From: Sternotherus odoratus
Lineage: Eukaryota > Chordata > Testudines > Kinosternidae
NCBI GenBank assembly: GCA_032164245.1
Contig: JAVMKO010000002.1
Location: 55,585,840 to 55,649,839 of the forward strand
Direction of reading: 5' to 3'
DNA length: 64,000 nt
Part shown: positions 12,661 to 25,359 of the stretch, one piece after another
Layout of the letters: every line of letters starts with the position of its first letter
Numbering within the stretch: the first letter of the stretch is position 1
The notes under the pieces: generated by a model
Databases searched by the model: none
Told to the model about the DNA's origin: nothing
The model's input: the letters and a program-made list of their open reading frames with translations, nothing else
Program-made: the position numbers and the translations under genes

Positions 12661-14777
12661 GATTACTTTAGTGATTTCAGCTCATAGTAGGGGAGCCTCG
12701 GTGCTGGTGTACCACTGGCCCAAGTGAATTCAGCTGTGCAGTCTGTAACCAGACTCCTAATGGAATCAAAATTAGCTCTACTATTACACAGTGGAGAGAG
12801 GAGGAGGTGCAATTGACATTTAAGGCCCTCAGAAGGGGTCCATACTCCCAGGTACAAATACCTGTCCCCAGCCTCTCTCTATTTACTAGGTTTTGGAACC
12901 CATGTCCCTTGCCTAGCGAGTGCTACTAAGTTGATTGTGAGCCCCTCCATCATAAAAGGCCAAGTATAGTTCCACTGTCCTTGATTCACATAATCCGGAC
13001 AACACCACTTTATTCTTCCTGCCCCTATGCGAACAAGATCAGCCCCTGAAGTTCTTTTCCACAACTCACCATAACTCACAACCAGATGTCAGGGTAGAGT
13101 TCATCCTGACTCTGCTTACACATATTTAAAATCTCAGGTCAGGGTGATTTTTTTAACATATGAAAATGTAAACACAGAGTTCCTGAGAAGTTGTGTATAA
13201 AATAAATTAGAAAGAGTAATTGTGCTGTTGGTGGTATTACTAATTATTATTTGTTTACATTACCCTAGAGTACAACACATGCTTTCCAGACATGCAAGAA
13301 TAGATAAGCCCTGCCCCAGGAAACTCACAGACTAAGGAAAGAGAAAAGAGAGTTTAGGGACAGGGGGATCAAGAAAATGGGATTATTTTAAATATACAAA
13401 TCAAGAATATTCAGAATAGTCCATACTGCAGAAGTTACCTTAAATAGGGAAAGGGCAATCCAGTGAAGTCAACAGCAAAACTCCCACTGAATTTGTGGGG
13501 CCCTGTTTTCACTCAGAAGGTAGAAGTCTTACAAATAAGCTCAGCTAGGTCGAACCGCGTACGGAAAATCTGTATTTATCTGTAGAACCATGTGGGAATA
13601 CACAGCATTTTACTGTAAATATTTGGTGCAATCTTCATAGGCAATAGCAATATATTGTGATTTGTAGAGTCACTGAAGTCTATTTCAGGGAATTTGTTCA
13701 TTGGCACATGCAATCATGTGCTTCATTACCATGGAAGCCTTTAATGTAATGCTAGAAGCAATTCAAGAGAAATGTATTACAAAGATGCCTCTGTATGAAA
13801 GAAAGCAAGTTGTCCAAACTGTATGCTTTTTACCCACTTCTTAAAAAAATAGCTGCACTTTTAATTAGATGATAATTGTTTTTGTTTATAGTGCGGCCAA
13901 ATTATACTCTGCAATACTTCTGATAAAATGTTTGGGAACGAAATATATTGTTTTTTGTTTTTTCCATTTTCCAGCTCTTGCTCGTCTTTCTGAAACTCCC
14001 CCGCACCCTGAGATTCTCACTCTCTGTGTTCCCCTATCATCTAAGTCTCCCTGTTTAATACTTAGCTTAAATGCAGTCTTCCCTTCAACCTCTTCTTACA
14101 GCTCCAATTCTATTTTATAATTTTATTCTAGTTTATAGAGGGGTGAGTATTAATAGGTTGGATTTATCATTTCAGCAATGAATGTAGCACTGTAGTCTGG
14201 TTCATATTTAGTGATTATACAAACTAAACAACGAGGAGCTTAGTTAACCATGATTTACATCAATCTGTGTCATAATAAAAGCACAGTGAATTGGAACAAC
14301 TTAATTTGCTTTTAATAAGTTTTGTCTGAAAGACTGACAATTACACAGGCGGCGGGAGGGGGGGGAGGATTACCAGATGGCGATGATAGTAAATGTAGAA
14401 ACAGAAACAGTGAGAGGATTTAGCATGCATAAAAAAGTCCACTGAGTCAAAATATAGGTAAATATATATTTATATTATACTGAATGCTTGGTGGCACCCA
14501 TGTCAGGTTAGAATACAAAGCAGTTTGAGATGTAAATTTGTTATTACATGCTCACAGCTTTGGGAAACATTAACTTTTGGGTTGACATTTTCTGAGCATG
14601 GCCCCTGGCCCAAAAGGTGATCTTCTGATTTGTCTTTATTGGAAAATGTGAATACAAGTTTGGAGTACGGGTGGGGTGAAAAAACACCCCCTTTTCCATT
14701 TTAGAAAAGTCCAGGATTTTTGGACGATACTAGAGCAAAATCTTGATTTCTTAAGTCCGCACTGAGCATGGGCAGTA
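12661..14777. other. Intergenic, no gene seen
   Basis: Mostly AT-rich, with only short chance frames. The part at 13600-13900 is AT-rich and free of recognised repeats, so it could include conserved non-coding DNA, but that cannot be judged from one sequence. Confidence 0.4.
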
Positions 14778-14914
14778 CCGTGTTTCCCCGAAAATAAGAC
14801 AGTGTCTTATATTAATTTTTGCTCCCAAAATTACATTACATTATATTACAGCGAGAGGCAAAACTGGAAGTACGTCTTATTTTCGGGGGATGTCTTACTT
14901 TCGGGGAAACAGGG
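14778..14914. mobile_element. 137-bp Tc1/mariner-type MITE
   Basis: Imperfect terminal inverted repeats of about 25 bp (left CCGTGTTTCCCCGAAAATAA, right complement CCCTGTTTCCCCGAAAGTAA) sit between TA dinucleotides at 14776-14777 and 14915-14916. TA duplication is the hallmark of Tc1/mariner/pogo transposition. A second internal CGAAAATAAG complement at about 14873-14885 lies next to the right end. No coding capacity. Confidence 0.85.
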
Positions 14915-14916
14915 TA

Positions 14917-15273
14917 GATAATAATGTTCTGAGGTCTACAGGTGCATGCTGAAAAGCTGTGTTGGGGAAATGTGTACCTTTGTAGATTCATCGTCGTCAT
15001 CGTCGTCCGTTCCTCCCCCCCCCCCCAGCTCCTCCCCCCCCCCCCCAAAGCCAGCAGAATTTGTCAACTGCTCATGGCAAAGAGGGGAAAGGAACAAGGT
15101 TTATAAGCATCTCTGGTCAAGCGAAGTCATTCCAGATTTCCTTTAAAGACAGACACACAGGAAATGGAGTCAAACCACCCCAAACCCTGTTAACTCAAAT
15201 TTGAGGTTGAATGAACAAGTACCTAGAAGTCAGGATATTAAAAAAGATAGCTCCAGCAACATTAATCGGACAA
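14917..15273. other. Spacer with two poly-C tracts
   Basis: Contains two C-rich runs at about 15016-15048, separated by AGCTCCT, next to a TCGTCATCGTCGTC stretch. No gene recognised. Confidence 0.4.
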
Positions 15274-16236
15274 TCTATATATATAAAAGTCAAGTGGTGT
15301 ATGTATGTGTGTATGTATGTATGTATGTATGTACGTATGACTGCGAACTCCTCCCGCACCGTTTGAGCCAGAGACTTGAAATTTGGTACAGTGAGGGGTC
15401 TTGGGGTCTAGATGCTGGTAAGGGTCAAAAAAATTTCGGATCTCACCTCTGACGCCCCCCAGGGGTGAAAGTCTTTCAGGGCCAATCACATCAGCTGGGC
15501 GGTTAGGTGGTGATGATGTCATAATACCCCCCTCCAACAGACACCTCACTCGCTCAGCTCACCCCTCCCTCCTCCAACGGAACCCCGGAGATCCCTCAGT
15601 TCTCTGCCCCTCCCCCCTCCCAACGGAACCCCGGAGATCCCTCCATTCTCTGCCCCTCCCCCCTCCCAACGGAACCCTGGAGATCCCTCAGTTCTCTGCC
15701 CCTCCCCCCTCCCAACGGAACCCCGGAGATCCCTCAGTTCTCTGCCCCCCCCTCCCAACAGAACCCCAGAGATCCCTCAGTTCTCTGCCCCTCCCCCCTC
15801 CCAACGGAACCCCGGAGATCCCTCAGTTCTCTACCCCTCCCCCCTCCCAACGGAACCCCGGAGATCCCTCCGTTCTCTGCCCCTCCCCCCTCCCAACGGA
15901 ACCCCGGAGAGCCCTCAGTTCTCTGCCCCTCCCACCTCAACCCCGGACTCCATCAGCTCTGTGCCCCCCCCCACCTGCGAAGGTCCCCGGAATCCCTCGG
16001 CTCTGGGCCCCCTTCCCCCCTGCGACGGATCTGAGTTGGGTTTGGTGGGACGGTAAGTGAGGTGGGGGTGTCGGATTCGGTCGGGGGGTGAGGTGGGGGT
16101 TTCGGGTTTCGGGGGTGGGAAGGTGTCGGGGTGGGTGAGGGGTGAGGTGTGGGTGTTGGCTTTGGTCAGGGGGTGTCAGCTGTCTGCCATCTCCCCACCT
16201 CCGACTGACCCGAGCAGCGCCGGGCACTTATGCTAG
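15274..16236 (+). mobile_element. Non-autonomous Helitron, copy 1
   Basis: It starts 5'-TCTATATATATAAAAGTC after an A and ends GCTAG before a T, the A|T insertion rule of Helitrons. About 10 bases before CTAG is a short hairpin (CCCG/CGGG around AGCAGCGC). The 5' part has a TATG microsatellite and CCGTTTGAGCCAGAGACTTG AAATTTGG, also found in copies 2 and 3. There is no Rep/helicase coding region, so it depends on an autonomous partner. Its middle is a minisatellite (separate entry). The terminal hallmarks and three copies in this window make the assignment firm. Confidence 0.85.
15546..15940 (+). repeat. 46-bp minisatellite inside Helitron copy 1
   Basis: Eight units are counted from the marker AACGG (AACAG in the sixth place is a 43-bp spacing exception) at 15576, 15622, 15668, 15714, 15757, 15803, 15849 and 15895. 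Each unit reads roughly CCCAACGGAACCCCGGAGAT followed by CCCTCAGTTCTCTGCCCCTC. Units differ by single bases. The open frames across the array only reflect the repeat and are not genes. Confidence 0.9.
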
Positions 16237-16963
16237 TTGCATATACATAGCACCACACTGCTGCTCTTACTCTCTCTTAGCGGTGCCATACTGCACAAAC
16301 GGTTTAACTGATCCTGAGAACACAGCTAACTCATATGGCAATAAAAATGCTTGAGCCGTGTGAACACTGGTGTTTCCACCATTGCTATGCCTTATGCTGC
16401 TGTACAGGTCAGAATGTTACCACTGCAGAGGAGCCCCGATCTTTCTTAAGGCCTCTTACATACTGGACACCAGAACTGAATGATGTTCACCCAGGAATTT
16501 GGATGCAATTTAAAAATGAAGTGGCTGAGCTACTAAAACAATATATGCAAACTCTCATTCAAATCAGCTACTATACCGGAGTAGTGAAGGGCAATAGATA
16601 TCGTAGGTGTCTTTTAAACATCTCTCAGGGTGACACCAGCATCATAGTTTAGTGAATCTAATTCTAGAATTGTACCAGGTAAATGGTTGAAACTTCACAC
16701 AGCATTGTATATTTTTCAGGAAGGTCTCTATTTAAATACTGACCAGGCCTGACTCAGCCTAGCTTAAGTGATGTGGCAAGTTCACAGCTCAAGGTGGTAA
16801 CTTGTTCAACAACACAGTTAATCAAACTCCATCCTACGGTGGTTTCCCAGGTTACCAGTGTGACACTGGCAGACCAGGTGCCAGCCCTTGCCACAGCGTT
16901 AGGTCTCAGCTGAGCACTGACAAATTCATTGCTGGAAAGCAGTCCAACTCACTTGTGTGTTAG
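16237..16963. other. Intergenic, no gene seen
   Basis: An open frame at 16335-16652 has no recognisable domain and no supporting context. No repeat ends were identified. Confidence 0.4.
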
Positions 16964-17851
16964 TGTGACGAAGATGGGTACATAACTTATAATAATGTGT
17001 GTAGTGTTTAGACTTTGTGAAATGTATATAAGTTGCTGCATGCATTAATCTCATATCTTTATCACATGCTATAGGGTAATATTTAAGTTTTTTCTTTATA
17101 ATTATAAAAATTAGGTGTGCTCTCAAACCTGCAACCCAATCAGGAGAGAGAGTCTTCTAAGCATCAAGAAGGCCTATCAAAACTAACAGGGCCATTGGGG
17201 AACACCACAATTCAAAGACTTTGTTAACTGTCCTTTTACAACCATGAAGAGGCTTTGTGCAAAAGGACTCATCCAATCAGCTTGAATTCTGGAAGAAGGA
17301 AATAAAAACAGCTGACAGAGAAAATTTTTCATCTCTTTCATTGTTTGGACTCTCACAGGGCTGGAGCTACGAAACAGAAGCAGAGATCCACAGGGTTAAA
17401 AGACATTCACAGCTGACAGCTTACTATAACTGTGTCACCTTTTATAACCATAGGTTGCAACTCATTTTCATATATATGTTTGTTTGCTTTAACTTTGTAA
17501 TAACTCATTTCTCTTTCCTAGTTAATAAATCTTTAGATCTTTATTACACAATTGGCTACAAGCATTGTCTTTTGTGTGATATCTAAGGTACAAATTGACC
17601 TAGGAAAAGTGGCTGGTCCGTTGGGACTGGAAACATCCTGAATCCTTTTTGATCTCTGATGTATAGCATCCAGCTATAAGGAAGTCCTGCTTGCCTGAGT
17701 GGCAAGATAGACTGGAATGCCTGAGGGGAGAGTCTGTGACTCTATGATAAAGCTGCTATAGTGCTTTTGGAGTTCACACTTGTTACTGGGTTAGTGAAAT
17801 TTATTTATAGAACGTACCACCAGTTTGGTGTGTCTGCCCTGCTTCTTGACA
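16964..17851 (+). repeat. Possible solo LTR
   Basis: Begins TGTGACGAAGATGGGTACAT and ends CTGCTTCTTGACA, so it has TG...CA ends. It contains a TATA-like GTATATAAG at about 17023 and TTAATAAATCTTT at about 17521 as a possible polyadenylation signal. The flanking five bases (GTTAG and GTCTG) do not match, so the limits or even the class may be wrong. Confidence 0.3.
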
Positions 17852-19899
17852 GTCTGCCCTGAGGTTGGCACTGACCCCAGAACCACTCCAGAGAGTGAGA
17901 CAACTTATATAGCTACAGAAATGAGCTGCTCTCCAAAACCAAGAAGCAACTGCCTGATCCCCACAAAAGAAAACAAGAGAAGTTGTCTCAATTCAATTTT
18001 TAATGCTTTAAATGTGACAACAATAGACAAAATGTTAGCACTTAGCTGTGTTTCCCATGTGGGGGGCATGCCCCCAAAGGTAGCAGGAAAGATTAGCTGG
18101 AGGGGATGAGATGGAAAGACTTCTCAATTGTTCCCCAGAGTCTCAGTTTCCATTTTTCTTTAAATCATAAGTCTCTGGATGTTATGGCTCTGAAGAGAAC
18201 TTTCAAAACATGAAGCAAGTGTAACTAATCGGATGTCTGCCTGAGTTCACAATAGCTTTGAGGTGTGAATATAGCTGTGGGGAGATAGGTAATCCCTGTT
18301 GCAGAGGATTTTGACAGTTCAAAATTTGGATTCTTTCTGATTTGGAATGAAAATCAAAATTGTCAAAATTCTCCACAAAAGGGAAAACCCTGGGGGACTT
18401 GACCTCTGGGGTAGTCTGGCTGGCTGGCCTGGTCTCTGGAAAATCTGGGAGACTGCCAAGGAGCTAGAAGCTTAGGAGCATAGGTGCCCATCTCTGTCTC
18501 CCCATCAGCCCACCAGGCAGCCTGCTGAGGAGCTTTGGGTGAGCTTGCAGGATATTAGGCAGGTTTCTGGTGGTTCCCTGACTGCTTTTCATCAAACTTT
18601 TGTCGAAAATCAACCCATCTGTTCAGATTGTTTTGCTGTTGACAAATCTGCATTAAACAACAGAGAAACATTCCAACAGAATTTCAGACCAACTCTAGTA
18701 GTGAACTGCTCTATTCTTAGATGCCAGTGTTAATACTTTAAATCCCAACATTGTTAACTATTTTACTGCTCATCAGAGACTGTAAGGAAGGGGAGCAAGT
18801 ATCAAATGAGGAAGATCTACCCTACCTTTTCCCAAAGGTTGGGGCATATACTGCTGGGATTAGTACAAAGGAATAGTTGGAGGACTTGAACAATGTATAA
18901 ATCAACATGGGTAGAACTTTAACATCGCTTGGGGTGAAAGGGGTGCCTGCACATAAAGAAAACGGCTTTCATTTTCCTAAAAGGTGCTCAGCTTTCAAAA
19001 ATTAGGGAAGCAAGGCAGTTGACAAAGTGGGAATGGAATGAGCAACTTCAGTAAGGGGGAGATGAAACCTCACAAGGGAAGAGCTACTGAACGGAAAAGA
19101 AGGGAAGGGAAAGAGCTGCTTCTTTTGCATCCTATATAGCAAATACTTTATTAAAGAATAATGCACACACGTATCAAGAGACCAGTTTAACTTTGGGCAC
19201 CTTTAACTTGAAAGTGGCTCTTTTCCCCATCCACACACAACGTTGTAGATGTTGAGCCAATTATGTGCCTTTGAGAAATAAACCAGGATCAAAATGACAG
19301 TTGTTTCTTGTGGGAAATGGACAGTTGGGTTACATTACACCTCCCATTTGCTAATCAATATTTTATCATCATTTTTACTATGTATTGCAAATGCATACAG
19401 ATTGCATAACATCTGCATTGCTCAGATAGACTGGAATGGCTCCAAAGCACTTCCCAAGCATCTGTTTCTAAAATGTCCCATATATTTACTGTTTATCCAA
19501 CCTGGTCACTAGTTCATACTGATTCAATGGAGCATCTACACACTTACTGCACACATTAGAAGAGAGGCTACATAGGAGTTGACATATAATAATGAAATTG
19601 TCTTTCAAAGTAAATGGCAAAAGTTGCTCAAAGAAATAAATGCTGAAACCAGAGGAAACTCAAAGACTAAAATGAACAAATAAGGAAGATTAATGGTCTG
19701 GGATTAAATTAATGAAAACAATGATGCCGTTCAAACTTCAATTATCTGCTTAGGAATCTAGTGGCGAGTTGGGGAGTTGGCAGAAACATTTCAGGGATGA
19801 GTCAATCTGGCAAACAGTGGCTGCTATTATTTCTAATATCTCACCATTCACTGTAAGCACAAGGCAGTTCAGGCCAAGTAATGTTCAACTCCCTGAATA
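17852..19899. other. Intergenic, no gene seen
   Basis: Two kilobases with only short frames and no recognised repeat boundaries. Confidence 0.45.
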
Positions 19900-20484
19900 T
19901 CTATCTATATAAAAGTCAAATGGTGTATGCATGCGTGCATGTATGTACGTTCCCTTACGCCTTTTCCACACTGTTTGAGCTAGAGACTTGAAATTTGGTA
20001 CAGTTATAGGCTTTAGGGTCCTAATCAGGGTAAGAATTGAAAATTTTTCAAATCTCATCTCTGACACCCCCAAGGGGTGAAATTCTTTAAAGCCCATTAA
20101 CATCAGCTGGGCAGCTGCTGTTCTCTGTGACATAGTTATGATGTAATAATACCCCCCTCCAACGGACCCCACACTCGCTCATCTCTGTCCCCTCCCCCCC
20201 TCCAATGGCTCCCCCACTCGCTCAGCTCTCTCCCCCTCCCCCCCCTCCAACGGCCCCCCACTCGCTCAGCTCTCTCCCCCCTCCAATGGCCCCCCCACTC
20301 GCTCAGCTCTCTTCCCCCTCCAACGGCCCCCCAACTCACTCAGCTGTCTCCCCCCTCAGGTAAGAATCGAAAATTTTTAAAATCTCACCCCCTTCCCCCC
20401 TCCAATGCCCCCCCCCCACTAGCTCAGCTCTCTTCCCCCCTCCCCCCTCCAACGGACCTGAGCAACGCCGGGTATTTGTGCTAG
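19900..20484 (+). mobile_element. Non-autonomous Helitron, copy 2
   Basis: Starts TCTATCTATATAAAAGTC after an A and ends TTTGTGCTAG before a T. The 3' hairpin region reads GAGCAACGCCGGGTATTTG. It shares the 5' block (CTGTTTGAGCTAGAGACTTG AAATTTGGTACAG) with copy 1, and a block with TGATGTAATAATACCCCCCT with copy 3. The middle, about 20160-20450, is a C-rich minisatellite of about 36-45 bp units built on CCAACGGCCCCCCACTCGCT CAGCTCTC. A partial second copy of the TAAGAATCGAAAATTTTT block lies inside the array at about 20360. No coding region. Confidence 0.87.
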
Positions 20485-20940
20485 TTTTACATAAAAATGC
20501 ATGATTCAGGAAGGATTCGGTGCTCAAAAACAATTGGAAATGGGACCTGGAGCATGGAAGGAAGGAGTATTGAGGGGAGGCATCCTTGTAGGGCAATGCA
20601 TCCTTGAGGGGCATGCCCCTACTCAGTGTGTCAGGAGGCTGCATGATGAGGGTGAGACTGAGTAGCAGAGCTCCTGTACATGGCATTTCCCCCCGGAGCT
20701 CAGTGGTTTTCTATATAGACGTTGATGTGCTACTAATGGCATGAACTTGCTTGTGGCATCTGCAGAGTATTGTGCAGGGTATTGTGCAGAGGTGATGGAA
20801 AAGCCAATGGCAGTGTGTTTCCTCCGCAAGGCCAGAGGGAGTCTGGGGAACAACAATGCTCTCTAAAGGGCTGACACTTTCCAGAAGGATGCTGGCATCT
20901 GTGGGGTTTGGAGGCCAATCCAGTTGCCTTCTCTGTTCCT

Positions 20941-21217
20941 AGGGTTGCCACCCATCCAGTCTTCACTTGAAGAGTCCAGGTTTCAGCTTGTGTGTCTGGG
21001 TGCCATTTGACAAGTCCTAAGATCCAGGTTTTTTGATTGGGGGCGGGAAGAGGTGGGGAGGCGGGAGCAGCGATGGGGTCTTGTGGTGGAAGAGAAAAAG
21101 AAGGAGGTGGGGCATCAAGGGAAGAGGTGGAGCAGAGGTGAGGCTTTGGGGAAGAGGCAGAGCAAGGGGTGGGGCCTTGTGGGTCCACTTACCAGACATT
21201 AGAAAAGTGGCAACCCC
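20941..21217. mobile_element. Candidate MITE with 10-bp terminal repeats
   Basis: GGGTTGCCAC at 20942-20951 is matched by its complement GTGGCAACCC at 21208-21217, bounding about 276 bp of G-rich sequence. The ends resemble non-autonomous elements common in turtles. No clear target duplication was found and there is no coding region, so this is a moderate call. Confidence 0.45.
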
Positions 21218-21789
21218 ATTGGTCCCACCCCAATGCCCGTTCCCAGCAAGGAACATTTTTAAAGGAAACTCATTGAGATGAACTTCCACAATTTCTGGGC
21301 CCAATGGCCTCCTTCCCTGAGTTTTTCTTCTAGAAGGGATGTTAACAACCCAAGGCACCTTAAACAGGGCCATCCTGTCTGCATGCCCAGCCTAAGGCAA
21401 TGAGTGATCACTGTACCTTTATATTGAGTGATGTACCATGTACGGCAGTGCTAGGCCTCAGGGGGCTATGTCCAGTCAGATCTTTTTTGGACCACTGAAG
21501 AATGAAATTGTTCAGTGTCACTGGTCTGAGGAGCTTGTTGACTTAAACACAACAACTAACTCTGCCTTTGCAAATTGTTCTGGAGAAAGACCTTGTGGTC
21601 AGAGCATCAAGGCTAATGTTATTTTCAGACCTTACTTCTATGATCCCTTGTGTTCTACTGCAGACCATGTGCTAAAGCAGCAGTCTCTCCTCTCTCCTCC
21701 CCTTCCAATACAGTACACAGTACACTTATCTCCTACCACTGAGGAGAGCCTGAAGTCAAGCTCAGTATATTTTCCCTAAACCTTTAAAT
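21218..21789. other. Intergenic, no gene seen
   Basis: An open frame at 21438-21779 shows no known domain. No repeat ends recognised. Confidence 0.4.
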
Positions 21790-22010
21790 AGACACACAGA
21801 TTTCAAGACTAGAAAGGATCATTGTGATTATCTAGTCTAACTTCCTGTATAACACAGGCCACAGAACTTCCCCCAAAGTAGTTCCTATAGTAAATCTTTT
21901 AGACAAAGATCCAATCCTGATTTTAAAATTGCCAGTAAGGAGGATCTGCCATGACTTTTAGTAAACTGTTCTAATGATGAATGACTCTCCTTTCTCTCTT
22001 GCTTTCTTGT
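21790..22010 (-). repeat. CR1 LINE 3'-end fragment
   Basis: The plus strand reads ATTTCAAGACTAGAAAGGAT, CATTGTGATTATCTAGTCTA and ACTTCCTGTATAACACAGGC. This is the complement of a CR1 3' untranslated region with its ...GACTAGATGACC...-type core, diverged. Only the non-coding end is present. Confidence 0.65.
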
Positions 22011-22183
22011 GTTAATGTTATCAGCTAGATATACAGCAATGCATTGCATGTTTCAGGACACCACAGGCTCCTAAAGCTTGTAAGGGCTGTTGGGAAATCC
22101 ACATTTAGAAAAAAGTTAGTATCTGTCAGGAAAAGCTTCCTGAAAAATCAGAATTTTCCAGAAAGGCTCAACTTCTGCTAGCC

Positions 22184-23377
22184 CAGATGTTCCCAAACTT
22201 TTTGTCTTTGTGACCCAGTTTTGAGACTTCACGTTTCCTGTGGCCCCAGACAGAACCAATGCAACACAGCGACCAAGAAATCCAAGGAATTTGCACATTA
22301 AGTGTGTCATTTAGTGCTCTCTATTGTGACACATGGGCTTGTGTGTTGTGACAGTTTCTTAAAGTGTGGCGGTGTGGTAGATATCACATATCTAATCTCC
22401 AGTGTGACGTCAACAGTTGATCAATACTGAGACCTGATGGACACAAGTGTGATGAATCCAGCTTCACACAAATATGTGCTTGTGAAAGGCACCATCAGTT
22501 TCAAGGTGTGTGTTGAGAACGCAGGATATTGATCCTTGAGAGTGAACCAGAACTCTGGGGGGAGAAAGCTGGGCATATCATATGTTCCCCACAAGAACTG
22601 ATCCCAAGAAATTTTGATGAGCTGTTCAGTTTCACCAGTTGGCAAATCCAGAGCATCAGGCTTGCACTGAAAGGGGTTACACACCCAATCATACTTTGTC
22701 ACATCCACGTTCGGGGGAAAAGGACACAAACCACTTCCCTAGTTGGCTGAGAGGCACAGCCATCACCTGTGTGGGAGGCTGAATAATTTTGTCAGCCAGG
22801 AACTTGCAACGCTGTGGGAAGGATTCATAGTTTGTCTGCAACAGATTATTCTTCCAGAAAACAATTTTCTTCATGACTCCTTTGATCACTCAGCTGAAGG
22901 GAGTGGGTGTTCTTTTCTTGCAGACCTGCATTCAGTTTATTCAGCCTCCCAGATATGTCTGTGATATAGGGAAGAAGGCACATCTTCTTGGTCACGTAGA
23001 CAATCAATGAATTCACTCATTTTGCAGTCCGTTGCAAAGGTACACAGCTTGTCTCTCGGCTCAAAAAACTGTCCCAGTACTTTTCCTCTTGAGAGCCAAC
23101 GAGCTTCAGTGCGGAACAACAACACATGATCGGACCCCATACTTTCACGCGGTTTTGCAAACAGATACACGCCAAGAGGCCAAGTCTCGATGTAGTTCTT
23201 TTAATTGTAGATCAAAACAGTGGCCTCCCAGTGCTGCATTCATGGAGCAGATCTGAACATGTTTGGGGGCAAATGGCATCATTTCATGGTCCGAATCTGG
23301 CCCATTAGACCTGAAATCCCCATCTGCTGATGATGCAACCCCATTTGGGACCATGACCCAGAGTTTGGGAACCTGTG
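22184..23377 (-). mobile_element. hAT transposon relic (ZBED5/Charlie-like transposase)
   Basis: The left end CAGATGTTCCCAAACTTT and the complement of the right end CACAGGTTCCCAAACTCT form imperfect inverted repeats. The 8-bp flanks TGCTAGCC and CCCTCGCC match at 5 of 8 positions, as an old hAT target duplication might. The minus strand holds broken transposase pieces: GSDHVLLFRTEARWLSRGKV at 22937-23170, then, after several frame changes, PEFWFTLKDQYPAFSTHTLK LMVPFTSTYLCEAGFITLVS at 22421-22729. The latter matches the C-terminal hAT dimerisation region. The N-terminal BED finger was not seen. Inactive. Confidence 0.75.
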
Positions 23378-25185
23378 CCCTCGCCCAACTAACATCACTA
23401 CATCATCTGCACAAGGAGCTAGCACAGTTCAGAATAATAGATCTGACATGATGAAAGAAATAGCACAAGATCTTAAAACCTGCCCTGTGTTCATATTCAG
23501 CTATTTCTTTGACTTAATATAATACCGGGCTACATGATTGCATCAGCCAGTCAGAATTCAGGATTTCACATGCCATTTACTCAGTCTGAATACTCTGTCC
23601 TAATTTAAAACAGCGGAACGCACACTTTGTATTCAATAAACGAATGGTCAGGAAGCCTGGTTTTCATATTTTTAATACATTCTGCGTTTTTATGCCATTA
23701 GACATCTGTTCATGCAGCCGACCAATTACAAACCCTGTGTGTGTGTTTGTGCTCATGTGCGTACGTGGGTGTGTACATGCACATGAGATATTTGTAGAAT
23801 CTGAATAGAGATAAGCTTTTTAGGAAAACATGGAGCTACCTAATGCAACAAAACCTTCCTATATTGCAGTTACCTTTAGAATGACTGAGCAGAACTATTT
23901 GTGCTGCCAGCCACACTGGTTAGTTCAGAACCGTTTGTTACAGTGAAGGAAAGGTTTCCTCACTCAGACCAATGTTCTCTTTCTTCCACATGGAGAAGGA
24001 CCCGCAATACTGGGGAATGATTTGTTAAATATTTTGTTCTTGTTGATAACTATAAAGCCCCATTCCTCTCCCAGGGTCTGCTCCAAAGACTAGTAATGCA
24101 GAAACCTCAAAAAATGACTACAAAGGTCAGTTCAGCTAGGCACCCAGAGGTTTGGGGTGAAATCTTGAACTCCACTGAAGTCAATGGCAAAATACCCTTT
24201 GTCTTGAGTGGCTGAACGTTTTGACTCCCTTCGGTCTGCACAGCTAGGCTGAAACTTTGATGAGGAGTGGCTCAGGTGTGATGTTTCTAGTACTTCTTGC
24301 TGGGGAGACCAGAGGGACTGTTCTTTCAGTGGACTTTGGCATCCACTTTCTAGCTGTTACCAGGCACTGCGGAGTGGGAAGCAGGGTGCTATACACAACC
24401 CCATTGTGAGCAGCTATTAACTGGCCTAACTTTATTCCACCCTGACATAATCCTTGGTGTTTTATTTGAATGGGAAATGATTAATCACATCTTTATTAAT
24501 AGCATTAAATAATGAACCATGAAAGGAAACCCACCTTCTCCCACATTACTTTGTGGAAATGATAGAGAAACAAAACAAAGCAGAACTCTACTATCCTCAC
24601 CATCCCTATGGTCCTGTCCTTGAGACTGGTTCAAAGGAAGGGAAGCTCCCAATGTTCCACATCACCCCCCAGCAGACGGGCAACCTGGAGTTACTGCAAA
24701 CAGCAACAATTATGGTCCTGCAACTAAAGATGCTAAAAGCCTCCTTTCCTCAAGGTCAGGATAAGAGAAGCCTGCACTTGACAGCCAAATCCACCAGCCA
24801 ACACCCTGTTCTCAATCTGCCTCTGCCTGCCCAGCTAGAACAGTCTCCTTTCAGTGAGCATGCTCACCTCCACTGTGGGCATCCTGTCTGCCAGGTCCCT
24901 TTCCCCATAGCACAGTGAAAAGATCCAGTTGCACATGGTCACATACCAACTCTGCCCCCTTCCCTCCAACGCACACACCATTTTCAACTCTCAAAAGCGG
25001 TCAGCAAGTATGCGGGGAAGGTCCATCTAAGTCTGTTTTGTATATTTCCTTATTGTCAGTTCTTCCCCGACCTGTTCAAACTGGTGCTTGTTAAATAGCT
25101 TCAACCCCTGATTTGTGACTATTTTCACAAAAGGAAGTATAAGGATGGGATGAACTTTGGAGGAGGAACCAAGTTACCAATAGGG
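23378..25185. other. Intergenic, no gene seen
   Basis: Contains a short TG-rich stretch at about 23738-23790. An open frame at 24553-24918 has no recognisable domain. Confidence 0.45.
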
Positions 25186-25359
25186 TGTATGACAGGAATC
25201 ATTACGTAGTGAGCCGTAGCAAAACAAGTATACTGCTAAGGCACTTCCTGGAGCCAGCAACGCTATCGCTACAGTTCTCAGCAACAACTTCAGTAAAATA
25301 TTCACTGTTACTTTAAAAGGCTTCGGTATCGTTTCTTATGTTATGAGAGCAAGTTGGCA
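25186..25359 (+). repeat. 5' LTR of a Gypsy-type relic
   Basis: A 174-bp block with TG...CA ends whose centre (GGAATCATTACGTAG, CAGTTCTCAGCAACAACTTC, TTCACTGTTACTTTAAAAGG) recurs at 27613-27794. The pair brackets gag-like and pol-end-like remains, so they are read as the two LTRs of one element. No matching target duplication was found outside them. Confidence 0.65.

Noticed and set aside
15546..15940. Regular 46-bp spacing resembling a CRISPR array
   Set aside because: Units are repeated head to tail with no variable spacers and no cas genes, and lie inside a Helitron in a vertebrate genome. It is a minisatellite.
16335..16652. 105-codon open frame after Helitron copy 1
   Set aside because: No recognisable motif and no context; length is within chance for this composition.
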